A stretch of 64,000 bases of DNA from Chondrus crispus. Its lineage: Eukaryota; Rhodophyta; Florideophyceae; Gigartinales; Gigartinaceae. Each line of letters begins with the position of its first letter. Position 1 is the stretch's first letter. The notes beneath the pieces are model-generated. The model saw only the letters and a list, made by a program, of their open reading frames with translations, had not been told where the DNA came from and ran no database searches. The stretch covers positions 63,592 to 127,591 of the forward strand of contig NW_005179167.1 of assembly GCF_000350225.1 (NCBI RefSeq). The letters run 5' to 3'. The position numbers and the translations under genes were made by a program. Positions 22,141-33,600 of the stretch are shown here, piece after piece.

Positions 22141-23674
22141 AGACTCGAGTGCTTACGGAGCATCTCGATCACGTGGCCACGGAGCTTGTTATCGTCGATG
22201 TATGACAAGTCAATCTCTTTTTCCCAATCCATCGGTGGATTTTCCGGATCCTTCTGCTGGGGCGGTACAGTACCCTCCGCCGTCGGTGGGGATATAGGTG
22301 ACCGTTCGTCCGGGTCAACCCCTTCACTCCCAGCGGTTGCCTTCTCGTCGGATCTGGATCGGCCAGCTCCTATCTCTCGGACTTGATCGGTCAAGTCGGT
22401 CAGGTGCAACGCGTGCGCGACCCCCTCAGCGACTCGACGTTCGGGCGTGAGGAGCGCGAGGGGGTTGCGCTTCCCGTATCCCAGGACGGTGTGCTTCGGA
22501 AGCCTCCTCTCCCGTCGCGAGAAGTTCGCGACGATGACTTCGAATGTCTGGTTCGGCAGGACTTCCGCGACGCCATTCGTCAGCCTCACTCCATGCCGGT
22601 GTTGGAGTGAGGGCTTGGGCTCCAGGAACACGAGACCCCTCCCCGCGGTTGTTACACGCACACGTGCTTGCAACATCGCGAGGATGGTAACCCAGCGGGC
22701 GATTCGGATCGCCTGCGGGGCCTCCTTGCGTACCTCCGGACGACTCGTTTGGCGACCGTGTCGCCTGGTAGGGGAAGTTGGTTCTCCCTTCCCATTGACG
22801 ATGGCTACCGAGCCACTGTGACGAAGTTCGAGCTTCTGTCCGTCGATGTCGATGCTGCGTACGTGAGCATCAATGAACGCGGTCCCAAGTAGAACGGGAA
22901 CAGCGAGTTGTTCGGCCACTACGAAAAGTATGCGGAACGTCGTGTTCCGCAGCCGGACCGCGAGGCGGACGACCGCCGTAAGTCGAAGCGGGTTACTGTT
23001 GGCGCCAGCCAGGCGTGGTAATGGCGCGTCCTGTATTACGTAGCGGGCCCAGTCGGGAGGGAGGTCGGCCTTCCTCACCAAGTGTAGCCCGAGCACGTGT
23101 CGACGGCGATCGTGTGGGGCTTAAACGCGTTGCTTTCGGTGGCCACGGAGCCCAAGACGTTATATATTTTCCACGCCATGAGGCATACGAGGCCATCGAC
23201 CACCTTGGGCGCGACCTTATCGGTGAGGTCGTTCCGCCGGGGTCTTCGACTTCGGCCTTGGCCCCTCTTGCGTTTCCTTCTGCTCGAGCCGGGGGACGTT
23301 CGCGTCTCAGTGACGCTCGTCCAGGTGCTGGAGTCCGTACGAGGCGGACATTTCGTCGGCGACCTTGGGCTCACGGGGGTCAGGAGGTCGACCGACTCGT
23401 GTCGGTCGACGTTAACCGCGTCTCGCTCGTTGCGCTTCACTGGGACGTCGGGTGTCCCGGTGATGCCTACTTCCAACATCGGGTCTACGTGGGCCTCGGT
23501 GTTGGGTTTCTCCGGCAATGTCGACATTGCTGGAGTCCCCGTGCTCGACTCCGATAGCGGGGGATTTATTATCGGGCAATACCCCCCGTGTCCTTGGCCA
23601 GCACGCGGGGACCGGTCTAGTCCATAGGGAAAAGACGGCTCACGCGACCGCGTGTACGTAACTGTCTTTACCAT
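21999..23674 (-). pseudogene. Gyp-1 protease and pol linker, frameshifted
   Basis: Aspartic protease region. The active-site motif reads DTCSG (at about 23098) where the family has DTGSG or DSGS. The second protease motif VLLGTAFIDA follows about 75 codons later. A one-base loss just after DTCSGYT (near 23085) puts the rest of the protease in another phase. A 250-codon linker then leads towards RT (LSYIDDNKLRGHVIEML...). Upstream of the motif an open frame from 23674 links gag and protease. Confidence 0.75.
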
Positions 23675-24040
23675 TTTTTCGAACTACCGGTGCTATCGGA
23701 GCTACCCCCTGGCTATCGTCGGCCAGGTCTTCTCCGGGTGGCCGGCGGCGTGGGTCGGGACAATTCCTCCCCTGCGGCTCGGCAGCCTTGGCGTAGTACT
23801 TCCGGGCCTTGACCTGCGGCGTCCTGTCGTCGCAGGATATGGGGGACGAAGCGAGTCGGCTCTCCTTCGCGACCCTCCGTGGGTAGGGGGTACGAATCCT
23901 CTACCCAGTCTTGCAGGTACATTATCGCATTTTGTACCTGTTGGAGTAACCTAGAACGATCTCGGTCCCCCCTTTCTCCTTGTCGGGGGTACCTTTTGTC
24001 CGCCTGCCGGTAGGCGGGTCGATCCCGACGATCGACTTCG

Positions 24041-26228
24041 TTACGAAGGTACTCGCCTCCACGGGGGGCGAAGCAAGCGTCCCCACCCGACCGATTCGGG
24101 AAACCTTGACGCGGGGGACGACCCTCGCCGACCGCTTGCCGGAGGAGATTGCACGCCCCAGGGCCGCGTCTCCATCTGGTAGCGGTAGTTCCTGTACGCC
24201 GTGAACATTCGTTGTTTCGGCGACAGGAACGGGCACGCGTACATGGCATGCCCGTACGTACGGCATAGCCAGCACACGTACGCGCTGACGTCCGTTGAGG
24301 CGAAGGTCGCCGCGTGCCGCGCCTCCTCATCGGTGAGGAGGGGCATGCGAGGGGCTTCACCTCCGGTATCTCGGTTTGAGATGTCGAGCTCAGCGACCCG
24401 GGGGTCCGTACCCCTGGGCGCTCTTGGAGTGGCCGCGAATGTGGTCGCGTAGCTCGACGTCGTTCCGGTCGACATTGGTGAAGGGGGTCGACCCCCTACT
24501 GGCCTTGCTCCTTGCGTAATGAGGACAGGGTCGGCCTGCCACTCATCCTCCCCGACATGGTGGGTAGAGGCGGGCGAACTTGTTGCGGCGGACTTCGTAG
24601 TCCTGCCAGCCCTCCCTGCCGGTTTCGAATCCTGCAGAGGTAAACTGTGTCGAGCGCGGTAAGTGGTTCCTTCCGCCGTTGCGATACGGCGGATGCTCGG
24701 AAGATCGGTCTTCTGGCGGCTCGGCAGCCGCTGCACTGTCTCGGAAACTGCGGCACGGGTCGCAGGAGCGAGTCCCCGCACGAAGTAGTGCGCGAGGGAC
24801 TGTTCGGAGAACACTGCCGTGCACCGGAACGCGGCAGTTTCGAGCCGGTCCGCGAACGTGCTCTCCGTTTCATGAGATTGCTGTCGCGCCGTCGCGACAG
24901 CGTCGTACGTCTCACCTAACACGTCGTCGATTAGGTAGCGTTTCAGGAACTGGTTCACGAGTCCCGGCCAACTCACGTCGTCGTGTAGTTGGCCGGCGCG
25001 GAGGCCCCGCATCGTATAACTCGTGTACAAGGCTCCGCGTCGCGCTCTAAGAAGTGCGCGAGGACTCTCACCGCAACACCTTCGGTCAGGTGTTGCGAGT
25101 TGAAGGTTATCCGAATATCCTTCAAGAACGGCAGCAGCTCGATCGGGTCCGTATCGTCGGAGCTACGCATCGTGGGACGGATCCCACGACAGCGTTGGAC
25201 GTATTTCGCGATCCGTCCGGCGTCACCCGAGGTGACGAGCCTCAAGGTGTTGTCCAAGCGGTACATACGATAGTCAGCGACGGCGTTGAACTCTTGGATC
25301 ATCGTATGCACCGGCTCGAGCCCGGGCTCGGCGGGACCGAGCGTGCCAAAGGCAGTGACGGGTAGCGTACGGACGTCTACCGGACCTGGATGCGCGGTGT
25401 AACCCGCCGGCGGGTAGCCGCCCCAGCGGGGATCGACGGAGAACATGGGTTTCCGGATTCGCGAGTGGCTCCTCCACGGTCCTGTACGTCGGCGTACGAT
25501 ACGCTTTCCATCTGCCGCCTATTTCGGGGGATAGGCGGCAATGCTTGGGTCTCGGACGCGAGATTCGCGCCCATCGGAGGACGGTTTCCTTCCGCAGTCC
25601 GACGAGTGTCGGTGCCAGTCGGACGCCAACCTTCCGGAGCGACGGCGCTCGGAGGTACGGCACCACCGGGCCCCTTTGTGGGGGTACCGGGCAGCCCTGC
25701 GGCCATGGTCCGTTCCATGTCACGAGCACGCTGTCGCGTAGCGTTGAGCTCGGCGGAGAGGTGCCCGAACGCACTCAACTGTTCTGCTGACGGGGACGGT
25801 CGATCGTCGGGACGTCTCGTCGAGGTCGGCCTCGTGGGGCGACCTTGCCCGTGCAGTACGGGCTGTGCGAGGCGTGAGTCTTTGACGAGCACCAGTCGCG
25901 AGTGTAACTCGTCGACTAGTGCTCGAAGATTCTCCAAGGACTGGCTGACTCGATCGAACCTCCCTTCACGTAGGGAGCGGAGCTTGTCCATACAACGCGA
26001 GTAGACGGCGTCCGTCACGTCTATACGGATTGAAGTACGGACTTCCTCGATGTAGTCAGCTATGCGATCGAACATCGCAGCCGCTTGTCCTTCGGGAGAC
26101 TCAGAGGACGGATCGCGGTCTCGTAGACCAACGTCGCCGTCGCCGAACGGCGATGATGGTGCGTGCATAGCGGCCGCCCTCCGATCCATCGGTTCGGACC
26201 GGATCAGGGTGGCGTATTTTGGACTCAT
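24041..26228 (-). pseudogene. Gyp-1 gag, frameshifted
   Basis: The likely start is ATG 26226-26228 (MSPKYATLIRSEP), 76 bp after the 5' LTR; the frame is also open into the LTR. The N-terminal part (to about 25440) has a helical, coiled-coil-like stretch (AMFDRIADYIEEV, SLENLRALVDELHSR). The capsid-like part continues in a second phase (about 25446 to 24973) and a third (25030 to 24041), so two frameshifts are present. Near 24240 there is one zinc knuckle, CWLCRTYGHAMYAC (CX2CX4HX4C), marking the nucleocapsid. Confidence 0.8.
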
Positions 26229-26290
26229 CTCAACGCGTACGGACGCGGAGGAAAAAGAAAGTCTTCTCGGAAAGATGTCGGGGTCTTCTA

Positions 26291-26303
26291 GGTCGGGAGA
26301 CCA
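26291..26303 (-). other. Gyp-1 primer binding site (candidate)
   Basis: The minus strand reads TGGTCTCCCGACC, one base inside the 5' LTR. It starts with the TGG complementary to a tRNA CCA end. I could not assign the tRNA from memory. Confidence 0.6.
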
Positions 26304-26304
26304 C

Positions 26305-27002
26305 TGTAGCATAAACACCCCCAGACGACTGGAGGTGTATGCGCAGTTCGACCTGTAGACCCCGGATCGGAGAAGGGGTAAGCGGGCCAACCAGCTACAG
26401 AACCGGGCTCGGGCCCGGGTAGCGGTGGTAGAGCGGGAGCGAGCAGGGACGCGCGCAAGCACGACCGGATCGACGCCTCGACGCCCCGGAGCAGCACTGG
26501 GTGACGTACCAGTGCTGACGGGCGGAGGCGGTTCCGTGCTCGCTCGCGTGCTGCGCGTCCACTCCGGCTCGGCTCCGACTAAACGCGCGCGAAGAGCGAA
26601 GGCGACGTTTAGAATAAGCTGGGTGGACTGGCCTTGGCGGTCGGTTGAGGACAAGCCCGTGCTTGTCCCCCCCGTCCGCCGTCGGTCCGCTCCATATTTA
26701 ATATACAAAACAATCTATCATAACACTACAGTACCGAGGTACTGTAGTGGGCTACTGTAGTGGAGGTCGGCCTGCACTGTAATACTGTCAGCTATGTTGA
26801 GGCTGACAGTACGCGTATTACCCGTGGTGCGTGCGCGCTTCGTTCGCGCGCCGTACACGTATGCACGTGTATGCGCGTGTCCTTTGTACCCGTGGCGCAC
26901 ACGTGGACACGCGCGGTTGTACTGTAGAGCTCGACGCTTTACAGTAGCTGATCCAGTTCTTGATCTAATCTAATTTAAACCCCCAGGGGGGGTTATACTA
27001 CA
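26305..27002 (-). repeat. Gyp-1 5' LTR
   Basis: 698 bp, same ends and hairpins as 12186-12883. One arm base of the last hairpin is changed (GCTTTACAG instead of GCTCTACAG). Confidence 0.92.
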
Positions 27003-27785
27003 GCATCCAGATGTATGCACATGAGGGTTTGCAGTTTTACAGTGTCAGACTGTTTGCGATCCTGCGCGTGTCCGAGTATAAGACATGTGAATCAAAAGTA
27101 CAACAAGTACTTCTCGCGAGAGGAATACAGTTGTGCGATTATTCTGTGTACGCGTCACGCTGTATGGGAGTCCTGCGTGAGCACGCGCCGTTGCACTGTG
27201 CTCTCGTCATAGTGCGGCGTTGGAAGCAAGCTCATGACAGTTCTCGTGTGATTTACATGTATTCTCATGTGAGTTGTGTAGAAAGTCTGGATGCACATTG
27301 TTATAACTTGCCATAATTATCTGACAGTGCTTGGCGAAATTAGTAAGGTGAGAAACAAGGATACGTATGGCGATTGTGATATGGAAGACGTTTGCGTTGT
27401 TGGAAATAGACAAGTGCCAAGTTGTTCGTTGCACAACAATGAAGTCTGGCATGACTGGATGCAGATTAGTAAGGTGTGAAACAGTTGCATGCATAGGGCC
27501 ATGGTTTACAGTCATTTGGAATGTGTAGAAATAGTTATGAGCTAATAGTTACGAATCGATACGTAAGTTGGAAATCGAACAGTATGGTCGGGCCGCAAAA
27601 GGACCGCGCTTGGTCGCGCATAGTACGGTATGGTTTACTGGGAGTCAGAGTAGAGCAATAGTGTAGCACTCGAAGTGTATAAGTATCGCAAGAAAACGGC
27701 TTCAAAGTAAACCTCGGCACCAACTCCTTCACTCACACTCATCAACCTGCCTTCCTTCCTCCCTTGCCCACCGAACCTACCATTA
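27003..27785 (+). repeat. Cop-C 3' LTR, right part (C1)
   Basis: It continues the LTR interrupted at 12185, starting with the duplicated GCATC. It ends CCTACCATTA and meets minus-strand Cop-A sequence (CTCATCG) at 27786. A TATAAGTA box is at 27678-27685. Confidence 0.9.
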
Positions 27786-29384
27786 CTCATCGTGTACACA
27801 ACAACCCAGTTCGAGTGATCATCTACAAATGTAATGAAGTATCTCGAGCCACCAGCTGACTGTACTTCAAGTGGAACGCAGACATCAGCATGCACCAAGT
27901 CAAGACAGTTCCGTGCTCGAGACGATGATCGCTGTTTTGGGATTACTGATCGCGTTGCTTTGCCAAACACACACACAGGACAAATGGGAGAGTGATTGTC
28001 AGACTTTGGATTCATTGCACTGATCACATCGCTTTGACGAACGTTGATGCCACTTACCACATTATTGCGAATCATTGATGCGATTCCTTGTACACTAACA
28101 TGGGCCATGCGTTCATGTAGCGTCTGCAGGGTAACTACGTGAGCAGAAAAGGTTTCATTCATGACGTCAAGTATGTACAAATCCCCAATTTGACTCGCTG
28201 TGGCAACTACAGTTGGTCCTGCAGTAACGCGGCATTTTTCATTTTCAAAATGATACTTGCAAACCCTTTGATACCATTTGGCTAACAGACAGTAGCGAGT
28301 ATCCCAAATCAGGGACATCCAAAACGTTTGACAATTTGCAAGGATGGGGACTACCGTTGACGTTCGACATGAATTCTACCTCGCCGCGACCAGCGACATT
28401 AGCTCTAGCCTTCCTGCCCATCTCGACTGATCCAGATTGCATCTGTTCATACGTAACGAACAAAGAGCGATCAAACGTAATGTGAGCGCTGCAACCGGAA
28501 TCGACAAGCCATGACCTTGCGTTTGCAGGCCTCTTTTCTGGAGTGGAAGTCGAAAGCAAGCAAGTAAAGTCACTCTCGGCAAAGGCAGCAGTAGAATTGT
28601 CATCTCGAGAAACGAATGCACTTGGCTTCAAGCCAGTGTTGCGTGACTGAAACCCATCTGGCGGCGCAGGTCGGCGCCCATTCGCGTCCTTGCCCCAGCA
28701 ACGCTCTGCAGTATGCCCATGTCTATTGCAATTCGTACATTTCATATCGCGTCGAATAGGCATACGATTAACAAGTGCGGGTGCAGGTGGTGATGAAGTA
28801 GAAGCGGTCTTCATGCTTTCTCGTTGCTCTTCTTGCAGCAGACGACTCTTCACAAACTCGAGTCCAAACAGTTTATCTTCATTGCCAAGTGCGTCAAGAG
28901 CAACAATCAGGTTATCGAATCGTGGAGGCAAGCCATTCAACACAGCCATTGCAATTTCTTTATCGTCAATCTCAACACTCATTGACTGCAATCTGGCAGC
29001 AAGTTGCTTCACACGATTGATGAACACGAGCACTTTCTCGGATGGGAGCATGGATACAGTGTAAAAGTCGTGACGGGCGGCAAGTTTGTTGAGCAAAGTA
29101 TGACGCTCAAACACATTCAGAATTGCTTCCCATTTCTCTTTCGAACTGCTACACCCTTGCACATGTTGCAAGTAGTCATCAGAAAGCGTGAGTCCGATGA
29201 CTGCCTTTGCTTTTGCGTCACCACGGATCCATTTTCTCCGGTCATCTGAGGTCGCATTCTCCGGGATATCATCAAAAACGTATTGATCGACATCTCGGAG
29301 AGCAAGCAGTAGCTGGATTTTCTGCTTCCAGATGTAAAAGTTAGATGCGGTCAGCTTCTCGATTCTGACCGATCCAGAGCTTTG
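27786..29384 (-). pseudogene. Cop-A gag to integrase fragment, minus strand (A2)
   Basis: Read on the minus strand it runs from gag codon 4 (QSSGSVRIEKL) through the CCHC knuckle (CTNCNRHGHTAERC), protease VDSGCSAHI and the integrase zinc region (CPVCVFGKATRS) to the first part of the integrase core (FVDDHSNWVVVYTM). A frameshift occurs near 28255 (KGLQVSF to KYHFENEK). Neither end has its own LTR or PBS. The left edge abuts the end of the C1 LTR, and the right edge abuts the end of an oppositely oriented Cop-B-type LTR. Confidence 0.85.
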
Positions 29385-30633
29385 TAATGGTAGGTTCGGA
29401 CGGGCAAGGGTAAGAAGGAGGGCAGGTTGATGTGTGTGAGTGAAGGAGTTGGTACCGAGGTTTACTTGGAGCCGTCTTTCGGCGATACTTATACACTTCG
29501 AGTGTTACACTATCCCATTACTTTGGCGCTTGGTAAACCGTACTCACCATATGCGCGACCAAGCGCGGTCCTCTTCTGGCCCGTCCACACTGATCTATTT
29601 CCACCTTACGAATTGACTATTGACTATCAGTGCACAACAGTTTCTACACATTTCGAGTGACTGTAAACCATGTCCCTATGCATGGAATCGTTTCACACCT
29701 TACTAATCTGCATCCAGACATGACAGAATATATTCTTGCGCAATGAACAACTTGGTATCTCTCTATCTCCAAAAACGCAAAGTCCTGTCATACCTCAGTC
29801 CCCATACATGCCCTTGTTTCGTACCTTACTAGTTTCGGTACACACTGCCAGACAACTATGACGGGTAGCAACAATGTGCATCCAGACTTTCTACACATCT
29901 CACGTGATATCCGATGTGAATCACACGAGTACTGCCATCAACTTGCATCCAACGGCGCACCATGACGAGAGCACAGTACAACGCATGCTAAAAGAGAGTA
30001 CCGCACAACGGCGCATGCTGACGCAAGAGTCGCATACAGCGAGACGCATACACTGAATACTCATGTAAGTACATGTCTCTTGTGAGAAATACTTGTTGTA
30101 CTTTTAATTCACATGTACTGTATTCGGACACGCGCCGGACCGTATGTAGGCGACGTGTACAAGTGTACGTACACGCAACAAGCTGGCGACGTGTTCATGT
30201 CTGCACCGCACACAACTGTCCAGCGCCAAGGCCACCCGTAATTACCCATTACAACTATAGTGAACAACTTGAAACCCCCGAAATGATGTAATTAAAACGT
30301 ATATGGATCATTCAAGATATATCACCAGCATGACTGCATATAAGTGGACAATAACAGACCAATAGAATTGCAGCATTCGAACCGACACCCAATAGATTTG
30401 CAGTACCGCCCGTGTAGCTCTATAATGGTTCGGGCCAAATGCAAATTTTCGGCATTTATGCAAATTTGCATAACCCTCCAAAAGTCCACTTTCGTCCCCA
30501 GAACCCCAAAATCTGAGAATTTACACGTGTCATGTGGTGATATGGGGTGAGGGTCCGGACCGTCGAGTCATGTTCACGTGTCGCTCGATTTTGCACTTTC
30601 CAGATAACAGCATGTGGTGGCACATTTTCAATA
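29385..30633 (-). repeat. Cop-B-type LTR (subtype L2), minus strand
   Basis: 1249 bp. On the minus strand it starts TATTGAAAATG and ends CCATTA, matching the 3' LTRs of B1-B3. Its start abuts Cop-C RNase H sequence (C2) and its end abuts Cop-A gag, so the flanks differ and no target duplication is visible. Confidence 0.85.
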
Positions 30634-33600
30634 AAGATTAAACACGTATCCGCTCGTTGACTTTCGTGACTGGAGGCATCCGCCCCAATCTGCGGCACTA
30701 TAGCCATGAAGTTCTGTGCCGAGATCGTCTTTGCCAAACACTATCCCAAGCCGCTGAGACCCACGCAAGTATCGCAAAACGCGTTTCACACCCGCCCAAT
30801 GCGACTGGCGAGGGTCGGCACAATGTTGAGACAACTTCCCAATTGCAAACGCGATGTCAGGGCGAGTCCCGACCATTAGGAACATGACACAGCCAATGGC
30901 CTGACGATAGGGTCCAGAGCAAGGTTGGTCATCAATGCCGGTCTCAGCAACTTGATGGGTGACACGGAGAGACTGCTCCATTGGAGTGGCACAGGGATTG
31001 GACGTCGACATTTTAAATCGGTTCAACACTGCTTGTGCGTATTTAGATTGCGTGACGGTCAAAATATTTTGAGAACGATTGCGACCGATTTCTAGACAAA
31101 TACATGTCTTGGCCTCGCCAAGATCCTTCATGTCGAATCGTGTATTGAGTTCATTTTTCATCCACAATATCGCCTCTTAGTCACTTCCCGCTAACAGCAA
31201 ATCATCAACATACAACGCAATGATCATGATGACATCGGTTTGACGTCGAATGTAAAGACAGGGGTCACTGCGTGTAGTTTTGGAGCCCAGTTCGGCAATC
31301 AAAAAGTCGTCGATCTTACTATTCCACTGGCGATGAGCCTGTTTAAGGCCATAGATCGCTTTCAGTAGTTTGCACACCGAACCAGGTTTAGTTTTGTCGA
31401 TACATCCTTCAGGCTGCTCCATATAGATTTATTCGTCAAGATCACCGTTCAGGAAGGCGGTTACCACGTCCATCTGATGCAGCTCAAGGTCAAAGTGTGC
31501 AACCAGTGCCAGCAAAAGACGAATAGTTGTAAACTTAATGACAGGAGCGAAAGTCTCAGTGTAATCAAGACCTTCGACTTGTTGAAAGCCTCGTGCAACA
31601 AGTCGTCCTTTTGCAGTTTCGGCAACTTTTCCTGACTCATCAGAAAGTTGTTTCACTCCGAAAACCCATCGGGATGTCAGTACATTTGATGCTTGAGACC
31701 TTGGAACAAGTTTCCACGTTTTGTTTTTGTGTTGTGAAGCAAGTTCTTTGTAGATGCCATTTTCCCAAAAGCTTTCTTTTGTCGAAGTCATAGCCTCCTT
31801 GTACGAGTTTGGTATTTCCGTTATCACATGAGCGTGGGTAAGGAGTCCAGCAGTGACCATGGCTCTCCACCATGACCCAGGCGCTCTCCGAACGCGAGTG
31901 GACCGACGCACATTTGTTTCCGGTTCAGTCACTTGTTCGTCAGCAGCCTGTTGTTCAGCCGTTTCAGCAGTTTCGCCCTCCCCTGGAACGGAGGGGTTTG
32001 ACGAGTCATCTGAGCCTGGTTGCTCAATTGATTCAGATGCTTCTGACGCAATGGCATGTTCTGCATCAGTTTCTGGAACGTCCTCGTCGATGTTTAAGTG
32101 GATTTGGTCATCATCGCTGGACACTTCATGTCGTGTATCTGTCATGTCCCCAGATTGACCACCACTGGACTTGTCAAAAGTTACATCCCTGGATACGATC
32201 ACTTTGTGCAATTCGCTACCCCACAACTTCTATGCTTTGGAGTTCTCAGCATACCCCAGAAACATTGCCTCCTTTGCACGAGCATATAGTTTCTGGATGT
32301 TGTTTTTAGGTAATGTATACCAGCGCTTTGAACCAAACACGCGCAGATGACCAACATTGGGCACAGATTTCATCCACAAGTGATATGGCGTCATTTTGGC
32401 AGGAATGGCACGTGACGTGACTCGATTTCGAAAGTACACCGCGTTTGCAAGTGCCTCTTCCCAGAAGCCCTTTGTGACTCTCTTATGCGACAGCATGGAT
32501 CGCACCAAGTTTAATAGACTTCTGTTCAGTCGTTCTGCGACACAATTTTGCTCTGGTGTGTACGCCGCAGTCATTTGGTGTTGAGTACCATTTTCAATTA
32601 GAAATGACTTAAACTTCGTCGACAGGTACTCACCACCTCGATTAGTACGAAGCACTTTGATCTTGCGACCAGTATGAGTCTGAGCTAGTTGGGCAAACAT
32701 TTTGTATCGTTCAAAAGCTTTCGATTTATGATGCATGGGGTACACTACTGACCAGTTAGAGTGGTCGTCTGTGAAGGTAATGAAGTACTTAGTATAGGAG
32801 GGTCAGCGGGGCAGAGGGAAGAAGGATGGTTGAAGGTTGGTGGTAGTTGATTGGAAAAGAAGTTGATGCCATTTTACTCTTGGTCGCCAACTATCGGCGC
32901 TACTTATAGTCTACGATTAATGCATTGCAAGTTTTAGAGCAAAAACCTCGTGATATATATTTCACATGTGTCACACACGTGTATGACAAATGTCATACGT
33001 GTCACACACGTGTCAAATCAAGAATAATGAAACATGTTCAGAATGTACTGTAGAGTGCCACTGTGTACAGATATTACACGTATCAACCCAAAAATGAAGC
33101 ATGCTCAGAATTGCGAGGAAAGTGCGACTGAACACAGAAACGACACGTGTACACGTTGAAAAAACGAAGTTGTTCCATTTGACGTGCTCAGCGTTTTTGC
33201 TTCTACACGTGTCATATCTGTAATTGTGTGTCATGCGTGTCAGCATGTGGTCGTATAATTACAACACTTGGCACCGCCAATGGATTGCATGTCTAAGGGG
33301 CCACACACATCGGAATGAACTAAGTCGAGGCAGAAGTATGCACGCCTTGAGGACTGCTCTTTTGGGATCACAGATCGAGTGGCTTTGCCGTAGACGCACG
33401 CAGAACATGTCTCGGAGATGCAATCATTGTTGAACCTCTTTAGTCTGTTGGCTTCATTACCAAGTAGTTTGGCTCCACTTACCACATTGTCACGAATCAT
33501 CGACTCAATTCCTTGGGAGTGCACATGTGCGAATCGCTCATGCCACGTTTGCAAAGTGGCAGCATGCGCAGATCCGATGTCACTGACAATATCGAGAACG

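Larger units (their letters stand above)
12186..27002 (-). mobile_element. Gyp-1: full-length Ty3/gypsy chromovirus, minus strand, 14.8 kb
   Basis: A complete element from LTR to LTR. Both LTRs are 698 bp, begin TGTAGCATAAAC and end TATACTACA on the plus strand, and differ at about 15 positions by eye. The flanks GCATT (12181-12185) and GCATC (27003-27007) are a 5-bp target duplication with one change. Minus-strand order: 5' LTR, PBS, gag, protease, RT, RNase H, integrase, chromodomain. A 6-kb extra module with an antisense frame follows, then the PPT and 3' LTR. All genes carry frameshifts or stops, so this copy is dead. The protein order and the chromodomain place it with the Metaviridae chromoviruses. 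Confidence 0.93.

Noticed and set aside
23015-23557. Plus-strand open frame opposite the Gyp-1 protease region
   Set aside because: Mirror of the minus-strand gag-pol coding sequence; no independent support.
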